Source: Arctopsyche grandis (taxonomy: Eukaryota > Arthropoda > Insecta > Trichoptera > Hydropsychidae). Taken from it: a stretch of 64,000 nucleotides of DNA. Positions 10,389 to 21,661 of this stretch are shown here, one piece after another (within the stretch, counting starts at the first letter, position 1; every line of letters starts with the position of its first letter). The notes under the pieces are model-generated. The model ran no database searches, had not been told where the DNA came from, and was given only the letters and a program-made list of their open reading frames with translations. The stretch spans positions 7,926,001 to 7,990,000 of the forward strand of contig NC_135360.1 in the NCBI RefSeq assembly GCF_051622035.1. The letters are read 5' to 3'. Made by a program: the position numbers and the translations under genes.

Positions 10389-10832
10389 GCTCGTAAATTT
10401 ACCGATTTAAAATTCAGCACACATCCAATTAACCCTTTTAAACGAAAACAAAAAATAGTGTGGCCAGAACACTATCCTAATAAAAATGTTTCAATAGAAA
10501 ATACTCAATATAATATATGTAGTATTAACAGTGGGAAAAAATCCCAAGTGAAAATACGTAATTTTGACTTTTGATTTGAACTGGACGACTACTTAGAGAT
10601 ATTTGAAAGCTGAAAAGTACCACAAATGAAAGATAAAATACCCGACTATAGATTCCAATATTCATTTTGAACAGGAAATTAACAGATTTTGAGAAATCGA
10701 CCGAACAACACCAAGATAAAAAAAAACACATATATCTCCGAATCTCGATCCAATCAACACTTTTTATTACCAGATTCGTGTTCACTGGGCATAGATCTAT
10801 AAGAAAAGTCATATCTCGTCTCTGAACCATTT
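10389..10832 (-). repeat. Dispersed repeat family R3, copy a
   Basis: A 440-bp block that recurs inverted at 25976-26433 and in part at 19333-19525. Shared landmarks are CAGTGGGAAAAAATCCCAAG, CGACCGAACAACACCAAGAT and GTGTTCACTGGGCATAGATC. The minus-strand ORF in this copy and its counterpart in copy b share a peptide, but the third copy keeps only part of it, so I treat it as repeat sequence rather than a gene. Confidence 0.75.
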
Positions 10833-10883
10833 TTCGTGTCGAACAGTGCTATCGAACGTTTCATTTTATTGTGATCATTGGCA

Positions 10884-11002
10884 CCGTTAACACTAGCGAT
10901 ATCTACACCGATATGTATGAAATTTTCCATATCCAGTTCCCACATTGCACTGGATATGGAAAATTTCGTACATATCGGTGGAGATATCGCTAGTGTTAAC
11001 GG
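10884..11002. repeat. Long near-perfect palindrome
   Basis: Arms of about 53 bp (10884-10936 and 10950-11002), with two or so mismatches, flank a 13-nt loop. Each outer end is CCGTTAACACTAGCGATATC. A strong cruciform or RNA hairpin is expected. Origin unknown. Confidence 0.85.
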
Positions 11003-11378
11003 CTCCATTAGGTTTAATAACTGAGTATATGTATGACAACTGATCACAGCGAATACTCATTGATAATTTCGAAATATTTAATGACAATTCAGCTATTTTT
11101 ACTGATCAAAAGCTGAAAAAACTACTAATCAATTATATACATGCCTTCATAAAGTACAAGTCAAATATCACCCCCCCCCCCCCTACCCCCCATCCTCTGA
11201 ATAAATTAAGATTAATGTAATTAATCAACGTTCCTTCTAAGCTACGCGCGTGTAGTTTATAATTAGTATAACTAGTACAAAATTTAGACAAAAGATGTCA
11301 CTAAAAAAAATAGCAAGGCGAAGCCCAGTCTATCTGATGAGAGGAGTCAGTCGCTGGCCAGAGTTAAATACAGGGGCG

Positions 11379-12951
11379 ATGGAGTGTAGGCTTTGTCTTG
11401 GATCAGCTCCCACTGAGTCTTCCGTCTCGATCTTCGGCGATCCTCATCCAGAGCTGTTAGAACAACGCATTCGGACCTGCTGTCAAATTCAGGTCGGTTG
11501 CTGGTTACAATTATTGTGGACCCTATTGGTTAACTCTTCTCACCGCTTAATCCTACTTTGTTCATCTGCAGGTTAAAAGAGGCGACGGGTTTCCGGACAC
11601 AGTGTGTCTTTCGTGTAAGACCAATCTGGAATTGTTAATCAGCTTTCGAAAGGCTTGTTTTCGAAGCAACGAAACGTCTCAACTGAGGTTAAGCGATTGT
11701 TTGAAGATCAAGACTGAAGAAGTTTTGTTGGAAGATTTAATATGGGACGATGAGCCCTCATTACCGACAATTCACCAAAATAATAGTGAAATATGTTTAA
11801 AGCCATTTCCCAGTGAATCTAAACTTGTTTTACCCAAAAGATCACATTGTAAAGGAAAGCTGTTCAAATGTGACGTTTGTTTAAAATCGTTTACTCGCAA
11901 GTATGACCTTGTGTTACATTTAAGATCTCACACGGGGGAAAAGCCTTATAAATGTGAAATTTGTTTAAAATCATTTACTCAAAAATATAAACTAAGTCAA
12001 CATAACAAATTGCATACTGGGATACGACCATACAAATGTAATATTTGTTTAAAATCATTTATTCATAAATCTAGCCTCGGTGCACATAATAAATTGCATA
12101 CTGGGATAAAACCACACAAATGTGACTTTTGTTTAAAATCATTTATTCATAAATATAAGCTTGCGTTACATTTAAGATCTCACATGGGGGAAAAGCCTTA
12201 CAAGTGTGAAATTTGCTCAAAATCATTTACTCGAAAATCTAGCCTCTTGTCTCATAATAAGTTGCATACCGGGATACAACCATACAAATGTGACATTTGT
12301 TTAAAATCATTTAATCGAAAAAATGGACTTGTGTTTCATTTAAGATCTCACACTGGGGAAAAGTCTTACAATTGTGATATTTGCTTAAAATCATTTGTTC
12401 ATAAAAAAGGACTTGTGTTTCATTCAAGATCTCACACGGGGGAAGAGCCTTACAAGTGTGAAATTTGTTTAAAATCATTTTCTCGTCAATCTGGCCTTGA
12501 GGCACATAAAATATTGCATACTGGGATAAAACCACACAAATGTGACATTTGCTTAAAATCATTTGTTCATAAAAATGGACTCGTGTTACATTTAAGATCT
12601 CACACAGGAGAAAAGCCTTACAAGTGTGAAATTTGTTTGAAATCATTTACTCAAAAATCTAGCCTCGGGGCACATAATAAATTGCATACTGGGATAAAAC
12701 CACACAAATGTGATCTTTGTTTAAAATCATTTATTCAAAAATATGACCTTGTTTTACATGTAAGATCTCACACTGGGGAAAAGCCTTACAAGTGTGAAAT
12801 TTGTTTAAAATCGTTTGCTAAAAAATCTAGCCTCGGGGCACACAACAATTTGCATACAGATATAAAACCACACAAATGCGACATCTGTTTAAAATCATTC
12901 ATTTACAAATATTACCTCGTGCAACATAAAAAAACCCATAAAATGGAATAA
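11379..12951 (+). CDS. ZAD C2H2 zinc-finger protein, 13 fingers
   Basis: Exon 1 is 11379-11492 (MECRLCLGSAP start, 38 residues) and exon 2 is 11572-12951. They are joined in phase 0 across a 79-bp GT-AG intron (ATTCAG|GTCGGT, CTGCAG|GTT), giving about 497 residues. An in-frame ATG at 11295 could add 28 residues, but the paralogues start at the MECRLC codon. The ZAD has CRLC in exon 1 and VCLSC in exon 2. An acidic linker (LLEDLIWDDE) follows, then thirteen C2H2 fingers from 11866 on, mostly of the form KCxICLKSF with TGEKP or TGIKP linkers. Likely a nuclear sequence-specific DNA-binding protein that dimerises through the ZAD. It is the only plus-strand member of the cluster. The finger array is highly homogeneous, suggesting recent internal duplication. 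Confidence 0.9.
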
Positions 12952-13776
12952 TAACAACATACATACATATTTTGTATATGTATAAAAATATTGGTTATTG
13001 TATAAATATACTGATAAGAAAAATGATAAATTATAATTGAAAATCAAATACAAAAATCTATTGTTTGACTCTCGTATTTTATTTATTTTAGGTTTAATAA
13101 TTTTTATTTATCGAATGAGATTAATAAGATAATTTTGGTAAACATGCTTATGTACATAAAATGTTTAATTTTGTTAAAAATGTTAAACTGGTTCTTTTTA
13201 TCGCGTCTTTGTGATTTATTTTTATTTTTATTTTTTTATTTTATTAATTGAAAAATCAACAGACAGGATGTACATAGATATGTATAAAAAAACAAAGAGT
13301 AAATAAATAATATATGTAACATCCGAGTCCAATAACAGATTTTTACAAAAATGAAAAAGATAAATATAAGGAAAACAAATTAAAAAGTAAAGTATAAAGG
13401 CATGACAAAATATGTAGAACATTGCATAATTAAACTATAGTATTAAAATATTGGGAAAAGGTTATAAAATAGAATATAAGAAGAAATTGAAATTTACAAA
13501 TATAAAACAAATGAAAAAGGTAAATACAAAATAAAAAAAAGAAAAGGAAAAGAATGAAAGCTATAATATGATTAAATGGCACATTACATAACTGAACTAA
13601 AGTATAAAAATATTGGAAATATTGGAAAAAGATTATAAAATAGAATAGGAGAAGAAATGAATCAATCGGTCAAGATTCTCTTGATGTTAGACCTGAATTG
13701 ATGTAGGGAAATACCAAATAGCAAATAATACCAAATTTATCAAAGTAAATATTTTTTCATTTCCCAATTGGCAAGT
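12952..13776. other. AT-rich 3' flank
   Basis: Probably the 3' UTR and downstream spacer of the 13-finger ZAD gene. It is about 80 percent A+T, with ATACATAC runs just after the stop. No gene, RNA or clear repeat boundary can be supported. Confidence 0.5.
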
Positions 13777-14299
13777 TTAAGAGGGCTGTACACCCGAAAT
13801 CTTAATTTTGTTGCCGTTCCTTTCTTCGATATATATATATATATTGAGTGAATGCGACAGTTGCGCTTCGACCAGATAATACGTATTTTAAATCGACAAA
13901 ATCGAGGTTTCGTATTCTCCAATTTTCTCCTCCGAAACTAGACCAATTTAAAAAAAAAATTCATCATCGGTATGAGAAAGATACTTTCTGTGCAACTATG
14001 CGCGTATTTTTTTTTTTAATCGACCGTTAAATAAGCACGCTGGACTATTTTCGTGGGTGTAAAAAAGAGACGATTTTATAGATGTTGGGTGGCTCCTAGC
14101 TCCTATAAAAAATAACTAATCAAAAAAAAATAAAAGCACAGATGCATGCAGATGGTGGATATCCATAGCATGTTAAAAAATAATTTCTCTAATACCATAA
14201 TTGAGGAAGGAAGAAGTGTAATACGTTTGTATGAACATGGCGCTGGTGTCCAGCCTTCTTAAGGTAAGAAAATTAAAAATAAAATTACATTTACTTTAA

Positions 14300-14790
14300 G
14301 TTACTTTTATTGTATTACAAATCACGCCTAGTCAATATTTCGCTATCATTCTGGCGTAAAAGATCTTGAGTAATCATTACCGTGAACCTAAAAACTTGAA
14401 GTAGGTCCTTGACTCCGAGAATTCGATGAATTTGGATACGGTGAAAGCATTGGAGTCGGAGCATATTTCCCAGTACCGATAATAGCGTCATATAATAAAA
14501 TATCAATATCCCTTTGCACTAACATCTTCGTTCGCTCATCTTTAATTTTCCTTAATTTCATTGCGACGGCTGCAGCAAAAATGTCATCATGTTTCTTTGC
14601 TTCCATCTTCTTCTTTACATCCATAATGGACAAAGCACGGGTAATTCTCGGGTCTTCATTGACAGCACGACGTTTCAGTGAGTTCTTCGGAGCCTTAAAC
14701 TTTTCGACTGGCCTTTCATGAGAAGATTTTTGATCTTCATTTACTGTGTCATCCTGGATATCTTGTACTAGCTGAAATAATAATAAAATT
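14300..14790 (-). pseudogene. Harbinger accessory (MADF/Myb-like) gene fragment
   Basis: The minus-strand open segment at 14388-14633 (MSIMDVKKKMEAKKHDDIFA) and the region upstream of it resemble the C-terminal part of the MADF/Myb-like DNA-binding proteins encoded by PIF/Harbinger elements, as does the longer fragment at 20960-21360. It opposes the transposase piece at 14801-15020, the usual two-gene arrangement of these elements. It is incomplete at both ends. Confidence 0.55.
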
Positions 14791-14800
14791 TTGTTTTTCA

Positions 14801-15020
14801 GATGCCTAACACTTTAGAAGAATGGATGATGGTAGAGCGTCAATTTGACCATCTTTGGAATTTCCCTCATTGCATGGGGGCAATGGATGGCAACATGTTG
14901 TTATTCAAGCTCCATATAATACTGGATGTGACTTTTTCAATTATAAAGTTGATTTCAGCGTTGTACTTTTAGCACTGGTTGATGCAAATTATAAATTTAT
15001 GTATGCAGATGTCGGTTGTT
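14801..15020 (+). pseudogene. PIF/Harbinger transposase fragment
   Basis: Plus-strand codons read PNTLEEWMMVE, then WNFPHCMGAMDG, then HVVIQAPYN, NTGCDFFNYK, SVVLLALVDA and YKFMYADVGC. This is the DDE_Tnp_4 region around the first catalytic Asp (MDG). A small deletion breaks the frame after MDG, and the match ends abruptly at about 15020. Remnant of a nuclear cut-and-paste transposase. Confidence 0.8.
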
Positions 15021-15299
15021 ATTGTTCGCCTGAGTGAGTCGACCAAAACAAACATTTGTGCCATTCGCTGTGCAGCACAGTTCAGCACGCTGGTGGAATC
15101 TCTACTTTACGTACGCCGCAGAGTAAGTGCAATCGGATTAGGCCGAGTAGTATCCCAGAGACTATGCGACCGTTATAATTGTGGACACGGGGGTGGAGTT
15201 CTGCTAGTGGTTCGTCGTGAAGCAGTACGTTCCTGTCGACGCTTGGATCATCTTGAGACGGTAAATGGACTATTCGTCACATTGGAGTGGTCACAAAGA

Positions 15300-15445
15300 C
15301 AATTTTTGGCATAAAAATTGCGAATACACAATATTTGGCACTCAAGTTCTCGTTAGTATGATGGACTTTTCGGCTGCCAGATGTTCGGTTATAGAGATTT
15401 TTGTGACTTTGTGACGAGTAATTTGTGACCAGTAATCACCGAACC
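15300..15445 (+). repeat. AATCACCGAACC-ended repeat, copy 1
   Basis: Contains GGCACTCAAGTTCTCGTTAG, TTCGGTTATAGAGATTT and the terminal AGTAATCACCGAACC. It aligns closely with the copy at 60880-61048. The left boundary is uncertain and may reach 15044. Confidence 0.65.
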
Positions 15446-15894
15446 CTTAAGACTACTGGCGAACATTTATGGATTTTAAAACTTACACTTTGTATGTTTG
15501 TTATTTATTTCCCAAATATGCCAGATGATGTTGTGTTTTGTTCAAATGTTTGACAGCTAACTTGACTTAATGTTGACCAATGCAAATAATTGTCACAATG
15601 TAGTAGATGATAACATTCAATTAGTGGCCATAGACAACTATCACCCAGCCTTAAACTTTATTTTTAAATTGTGTAGTGGAAGTGTATCTGTTGGTAAATC
15701 TATGACGTCTGAGCTACAACATGAATGTGGATGGATGTTTGGTAAAGTCAAGTTTGACAGACTGAACTCGTTGTTGTTATCTCAGGATTGGAGTCAAGTA
15801 CAGATGTTAAGAAGACTGAACAGCAGCGCCTTGTCCATACAAACGTACTATACTTCTCCCTACCTCAATTATGGCACTAGAGAAATTATTTTTT
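15446..15894. other. Interior of the foldback element, no gene recognised
   Basis: A 108-codon plus-strand ORF at 15570-15896 runs into the right arm of the foldback element. I see no conserved motif in it and do not call it a gene. It could be a remnant of another transposon. Confidence 0.4.
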
Positions 15895-16571
15895 AATATG
15901 CTATGGATATCCACCATTGGGGTGCATCTATCGTTTTATTTTTTTGATTGATTATTTTTTATAGGAGCTAGGAGCCGCCAAACATCTATAAAATCGCCTC
16001 TTTTTTACACCCACGAAAAGAGTCTAGCGTGGTTATTTAACGGTCGATTTAAAAAAAAATACGCCGATAGATGCACAGAAAATATCTTTCTCATACCGAT
16101 GATGAAATTTTTTTAAAAATTGATACAGTTTTGGAGGAGAAAATAGTAGAATACGAAACCTCGATTTTGTCAATTTAAAACACGTTTTATCTGGTCGAAG
16201 CACAACTGTCGCATTCACTCAATATATATATTGATATATATATTGTCGCATTCACTCAATATATACACACACTCAATATATATATCGAAGAAAGGAACGG
16301 TAACAAAATTAAGGTTTCGGGTGTACAGCCCTCTTAATGACGCAGTTAGGAAATTTTATGATTTATTATATAATATTTTTAATCCTCTATTTCTGAAGAA
16401 AGCTTCATTTAACAACACTAGATATTTTCCGAAATGGTTTAATTCTGAAGTAATTTACATGATCAATCGGAAAAACTCTTTCCATAAGTTATTGAAGAAG
16501 TTTCGGAACCCCGTTGATTTTAATATATTTTCCAATTTGCGCACCAAAATAACAAGTATCTGACGGCATCC

Positions 16572-18371
16572 TGTCATCGTCGATATATCGACAATTGTGG
16601 AAAAAATATTTCTGCTAATCCAAAGAGCTTCTGGAATTATATTTCATCACGAAAAGATACTTCCAACAAATTTTCCACCATCCGTAATAAGGATGATATT
16701 AATTTTGAAGGAGAATATGAAATTTCTCATGCATTTGCAGAATATTTTGGATCTGTTTTTCACTCATCATCGTCGTATGTTCAGGATGCTGACGCTAGCA
16801 ATATTTCGTGCCCTATGCTGATTATCGGAGAATTTTTTGATGCAGATGTTAAGTATGGACTTGATCGTCTAAAGTGTAAAACTTCGTGTGGTCCTGATCT
16901 TCTCCCTGACTTTGTGTTGAAGGGATGTCAGAGGGGCCTCATAAACCCACTCAAGTTCATATTTAACCATTCTTTGAAAACCTGTTCCTTCCCTGAAATG
17001 TGGAAAATTACAAAAGTAACACCAATTTTCAAAAAAGGCGATAAGTATCTGGTTGAAAATTATAGACCTATCTCTGTTCTTTCTGCACCAGCAAAGGTAT
17101 TTGAAATAATTCTTCATAGATATATTTTTAATCATTGTAGCCAATATTTGATTGATCAACAGCACGGCTTTCGTCCTACTCGTTCTGTTGTATCGAATTT
17201 ATTATGCTTTTCCAAAATAATAGGCAAATCTCTTGATTCTTCACTTCAGGTAGATGTTGTCTATACTGATTTTGAAAAGGCCTTTGATAAGGTTGACCAT
17301 GGCATTCTCATTAGAAAACTTTCTAATTTTGGGTTATCTGGTAATTTAGTGCATTTTTTCACAGATTATTTGGCGAACAGAAAGCAATATGTTTCTTGCG
17401 GTATTCATAGATCGGATGAATACCATGCTTCATCTGGTGTACCACAAGGGTCCAACCTTGGTCCATTATTATTTCTTTTGTTTATTAATGATATTGGTGT
17501 GTCGATTGATCACTCTGGATTTCTCCTTTTTGCTGATGACTTGAAGATTTTTAGAACGATCAGTTGTCATTCCGACTGTGTGGGATTGCAGGATGACTTA
17601 GAATTACTATCTGAATGGTCTTTAAATAATAATCTACCATTCAGCCTGACTAAGTGCCATGTTATTTCCTTCTCAAGGTCTCTTTCCCCTATTGATTTCG
17701 CTTATAGTCTTCGGAACTATCAATTAACACGAACTGGCTCAACTGTTGATCTTGGTATACTGTTTAGGAGTGACTTCAAATTTTCGACTCATATTTCAGA
17801 TATGTGCTGTAGGGCTACCAAAATGCTTGGATTTGTTCTACGCAATTCTCACTACTTCCAAGATCTGAATATAATGGTGTTACTTTATTGTTCGCTTGTC
17901 CGGAGCATATTGAAGTTTGGGTCTGTAATTTGGAGTCCTACTGAAATTAAATTATCTCTATTGATAGAAAGAGTCCAGAAGAAATTTCTACGATACCTGT
18001 ACTTGAAAAAGTATGGGTATTATCCGTATATATTTCCCACGGCGTTTCTGCAAGGTACCTTGGGCTTTAATTCTTTAGCTTCTAGAAGGATTGTTGCCAT
18101 TTCCAAATACTTCTTTGGAATTTTAAATGGAGTTGTTGACAATCCTTCGATTTTATCAGAGCTTAAGTTTTGGGCACCTGAGACCGGTAGAGCGCTGCGT
18201 AATCGACGACTCTTTCAACCTATCTTTGCAAGAACGTCTACTTTCAAGAACTCGTCACTGGTGGAAGCTATCCGGTTCCTTAATGTGATTGATGAGCATT
18301 TTGACCTGTTCAACTGTCATGTTGATGAGCTGGTTAGTTTCTTGAGATTCAATACGAGACTATTTGAATGA
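16572..18371 (+). pseudogene. LINE reverse transcriptase (truncated)
   Basis: Open frame of about 600 codons. Non-LTR reverse transcriptase blocks appear in order: the KCKTSCGPD block, then VTPIFKKGD, NYRPISVL and QHGFRPTRS, then DFEKAFDKVDH, SSGVPQGSNLGPLLF and the catalytic FADDLKIF. A C-terminal region containing LGFNSLASRR follows. The same frame begins upstream of the first ATG at 16815, and the piece at 16338-16563 is in another frame. It would copy its RNA at a nicked target but lacks the endonuclease half, so it cannot be autonomous. Its C-terminus is similar to that of the LINE fragment at 21909-22370. Confidence 0.9.
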
Positions 18372-18433
18372 TTGGAATTTTTATTGCTTTTTCTTTGTTA
18401 TTTTCTTTCTATTTTTTCTTTTTTTTTTTGTAA

Positions 18434-18477
18434 GACCGGTGTGACGCTTTGGGGCAACCTGTTAGGTCACACTGGTC
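18434..18477 (+). other. LINE 3' terminal stem-loop
   Basis: The 12-nt arm GACCGGTGTGAC (18434-18445) pairs with GTCACACTGGTC (18466-18477), with one G-U, around the 20-nt loop GCTTTGGGGCAACCTGTTAG. The loop differs at only two positions from that of the SINE at 61805-61844, while the stem sequences differ entirely. Confidence 0.9.
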
Positions 18478-18531
18478 ATTTTATTGTTGTTATTATTTTA
18501 AAATAATAAATTAAATATATAAATAAATAAA

Positions 18532-19332
18532 TTGGTTTCCGAGGATTATCTCCAGGCTAAGTGCATTTAGGCTAAACAATGACCACCGAATTGGCTTAGT
18601 AACGGCACCCAGTTCCTTCTCAGAAGTGACAGCGATAGTGTGGGACTGAGTGTCGTGGGAATACATATCCGGGTACATGCCTAATAGGGAAGTAACCAGA
18701 TGTATAATATGCTCTGAGCGACCTGTCCTTTATAATGAAGTACTTGGATCATATCAAGACATTCTGGACGGAGCATTCGCTGTGCTTGTATCTCCTGAAT
18801 CACCAATAAATGCTGTGAAGTGACTTTAGCCTTTTACTTGGATCCTCCACCCACCCCTACGCAACATTATTACAAATAATACAATTTGTATTATATACAG
18901 GGTGTTTGGTAGCTCGATACAAAGAATTGAAGGGTTGATAGCTTACATAATTTACAATATTTTGAGCCACACATACCTCAGTCCAAAGTCTTACGGTTTT
19001 TTTTTTTAAAGATTTTTAGTGAAAACACCAAAATCTCACAGTTAATTGCTAATACTGCCCAAGTTAAAAGAGGTATGTTAGTCAGTTACTATTTTTTTGT
19101 TTGTCTAATGTTTATTCATTCAAATAAAAATAAATACAACCATCTGTGTCAACAGAAAAAAATAATAGAGGCACCATAATTTGTCAAAAATTGATAACTG
19201 GCTTATCCACAAGAATAGTCGAAATATGATTTTTCGAAGTGGAATTTTATTTAATTCTCATATAAAGACAATTTAATATATTATCCCTATTAATTCAGAT
19301 TCGTGTAAATACGAGTAAATAACAGTAGCGAG
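18532..19332. other. Spacer with no recognised gene
   Basis: GC is higher to about 18850, then the sequence is AT-rich. It contains an ACAGGGTGTTTGGTAGCTCG motif near 18898, of the kind found at transposon ends, but no partner is visible. No ORF over 60 codons. Confidence 0.4.
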
Positions 19333-19525
19333 TTTTTAGCTCGCAATTTTACCGATTTAAAATCACCACACTTCCAATTAACCCTTTTAAACGAAAACAA
19401 AAAATAGTGTGGCTAGAACACTATCCCAATAAACATGTTTCAATAGAAAATACTCAATATAAAATAGTATTAACAGTGGGAAAAAATCCCAAGTGAAAAT
19501 ACGTACTTTTGATTTGAACTGGACG
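19333..19525 (-). repeat. Dispersed repeat family R3, copy c (partial)
   Basis: About 190 bp matching one end of copies a and b, with CAGTGGGAAAAAATCCCAAG and the TTGATTTGAACTGGACGA end. Same orientation as 10389-10832. Confidence 0.75.
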
Positions 19526-19554
19526 AAAAGTTAAAAATTAAAAATTGGTCGCAT

Positions 19555-19737
19555 TTTTAGGTGTGACCAGTTTTTTCGTGACCAATTTTCGGGTGTGACC
19601 AGTTTTCTCATGACCAATTTTTGGGTGTGACCAGTTTCTTGCGAACAGTTTTAGTGTGACAGGTGACGACGTGTGACCGATCTAGAGCGACCGGTTATCC
19701 TGTTACCGGTTCACATTTGACTAGTAATCACCGAACC
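19555..19737 (+). repeat. AATCACCGAACC-ended repeat, copy 2 with internal tandem units
   Basis: Ends ACTAGTAATCACCGAACC. The interior consists of three or four imperfect units of GTGTGACCAGTTTTCTCATG followed by ACCAATTTT. The left boundary is uncertain. Confidence 0.65.
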
Positions 19738-20039
19738 ATTTTTATATTCATATTTTTTGTCTTTGTATTTTTATATTCATGTTTTTTGTCTTTGTTTTTC
19801 ATGTTTTTTTCTTGGTAATTTTAATTACAAAACATTTTTGAATTTTTCTATTGTCTTTAAATTGTAAATATGTATGTATATAAATTTTATTAAAATTCAT
19901 TGAATTTGTTTATTATTTAAAACTCTTCATAAAAACAGATTCTAAATATACGCTAAAATTGAGCATTTTTAATGCCCGAAAACGCTAAAATGCAAAAATT
20001 AACAAAAATAGATGCCAAAAATACGTGTCTCTAGTCATC

Positions 20040-20530
20040 GGGTACAACACTAGTTAGTACATATTTGGTTTTTATTAGCTTCATTTTGCGTCAGTTGTGT
20101 TGTGGTGCGCAATGGATGAAGATGAGGAAATTATGATATTGAGATTCATATATGGAAAGAACCTTAATGAAATGGAAAGAACAAGAAAAATAAAGGTTTG
20201 TAATTAAACGAAAGCGGAGGTGGTGGACGGTTATATTAAAAACAATTTTAAAAACAGAAAATTATATATTGGAAAAAAAATGATGGCCGACTTACAAGTA
20301 AAAAACGAGTATGGTTTGTTCAATAACTTTAGTAGAATGTCTGCCAATGACTATGAATGGCTATTGAATACCTAAAATATCTAAACAAAATACGAATTAT
20401 AGTGAAGCAATTCCAGACAAAGAGAAATTAGCCATCACCCTGCGATTTCTGGCTTCTCGGGATTCATATACAAAACTTTCATATATTTTTAAAGTTTCGA
20501 AGCAAGCGATATCTTCGTTTATCTCATAAT
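20040..20530 (+). pseudogene. PIF/Harbinger transposase N-terminal fragment
   Basis: After ATGGATGAAGATGAGGAAAT at about 20112, plus-strand codons include FNNFSRMSANDYEWLL, AIPDKEKLAITLRFLASRDS and LSYIFKVSKQAISSFI. This is the characteristic N-terminus of insect Harbinger transposases. Frame breaks lie near 20200 and 20375, and the coding stops at 20530. The same N-terminus occurs in inverted orientation at 22440-22740. Confidence 0.8.
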
Positions 20531-20959
20531 TTTTTTTTTTTTTTAAAGAATTAGATTAAATGGACTTTACTTACTCTGTGTACATATGTATGTAAAATAT
20601 GTGGAGATTTTTAATAAAAATGAAATATGCTTAATTATCAAAATTATCTTCTGGATGAGAAATTGCAGCAACATTACTGTTGACGGTTGGAAACTTAGGA
20701 TTTTTTTCTACTGGTATAATATTTCGTGGAAAACTAATTGGTGGCCTGATGTTAAATGGGTGGAGGAGAGTTCCAGACCCACTGCTACTACATACTGGGT
20801 TCCTAGTTTTCAACCGAATGTGGATTATTGTATTTCTGTCATGACAATGATGCCATTGGGTTTCTTGAGAGCGACTGATGAGCTGGAGATAAAGTTCAGT
20901 AATACAGCTGTGGCGAATATCGAGAAGTTGATGTTGGGGTTCTTGAAGGTAGCTCATGA

Positions 20960-21360
20960 GCTGGAGATGAAGTTATGAAATACAACTGGGACGAATCACA
21001 TGGAATTGGAGAATGTATTGAGGCAGCGTCAAAATCATAATTTGGTTCATATCTTCCCACATCTGCTTCAAAAATAATATTTGTAATTAAATGCTCAACC
21101 ATAATCTTCGTACGCGAACTGTATGTTCTATGTTTATTTGCAATATATTCTCCATATGTGCTACTGGAGTCCCTCTCGCTCTGTATTTTAACAGCCTGCT
21201 GCATATTATTATAAGCTTCTTCAATTCGTCGATTCGATATAGAATTTTTGGTGCGTTTTAATCTCTTTGGCAATTTAAACGCCTTGCTTGTACCCGGTGT
21301 AGGACTATTTAAATCCCTGTCATCGGTATCATCCTCCTTTGATATTTCCAATGAATAATC
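20960..21360 (-). pseudogene. Harbinger accessory (MADF/BESS-like) gene, partial
   Basis: The minus-strand open segment encodes a Ser/Thr-rich C-terminus with PTPGTSKAFKLPKRLKRTKN and RRIEEAYNNMQQAV, then SRTKIMVEHLI. This is the arrangement seen after the MADF domain in PIF/Harbinger accessory proteins. The MADF domain itself is missing. It lies between two transposase pieces on the plus strand, convergent with them. Confidence 0.65.
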
Positions 21361-21418
21361 CTGAAAAAAAAACACAGGGTACATGTAATGATTGTTGTAA
21401 TAATTTTTTTTGTTGCAG

Positions 21419-21512
21419 ATTCCCCAAAATATTGAACAATGGAAACTAATTGCAGAAACGTTTTTGAACAAAAGTGGAATTTCCCAGATTGCACTGGTGC
21501 CGACATGAACCC
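21419..21512 (+). pseudogene. Harbinger transposase middle fragment
   Basis: Reads IPQNIEQWKLIAETFLNK followed, after a 1-nt change of frame, by WNFPDCTGA. This is the segment just before the catalytic MDG. It continues the plus-strand copy that begins at 20040 and stops in unrelated sequence. Confidence 0.65.
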
Positions 21513-21559
21513 TCCTCCTACCCCCACGCAATTCCGCTTAACATCCACTCCTCAGCGTC

Positions 21560-21661
21560 CAATTTCTCTGATGTAACCGACACGCTTACGGATTGCGAGC
21601 GAACGGCTTGTGTACGAATCCCCAGAAGCCAGAAATCGCAGGATTATGGCAAATCTCTCTC
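21560..21661 (-). pseudogene. Harbinger transposase fragment, inverted copy
   Basis: The minus strand reads the LRFLASGDSYTS-type block, matching 20440-20480 on the other strand. It is the distal half of the inverted copy whose N-terminal part is 22440-22740. The LINE at 21662-22405 separates the halves. Confidence 0.6.

Larger units (their letters stand above)
13781..16333. mobile_element. 2.55-kb TTAA-flanked foldback element
   Basis: Inverted arms of roughly 400 bp, about 13781-14190 and 15895-16333, are bounded on both outer sides by TTAA (13777-13780 and 16334-16337). The terminal sequence is GAGGGCTGTACACCCGAAA. Arm landmarks include GAGTGAATGCGACAGTTG, CATCATCGGTATGAGAAAGA and a GCTCCTATAAAAAATAA block. 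The interior holds Harbinger fragments and another repeat. It is either one foldback transposon or two MITE copies in inverted order around unrelated DNA. The TTAA target is piggyBac-like. Confidence 0.7.
16338..18531 (+). mobile_element. 5'-truncated jockey/CR1-like LINE
   Basis: Non-LTR retrotransposon copy that starts immediately after the right TTAA of the foldback element, with no endonuclease domain left. It holds the linker and reverse transcriptase, a short 3' UTR, a 3' stem-loop at 18434-18477 and an AT-rich tail of ATAAAT units to about 18531. The abrupt 5' end is typical of incomplete target-primed reverse transcription. One frameshift near 16560 separates the first 225 bp from the main ORF. 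Confidence 0.9.

Noticed and set aside
12311-12646. Antisense ORF of 111 codons over the zinc-finger array
   Set aside because: Shadow of the homogeneous finger codons on the opposite strand. Its repeats mirror the finger period.
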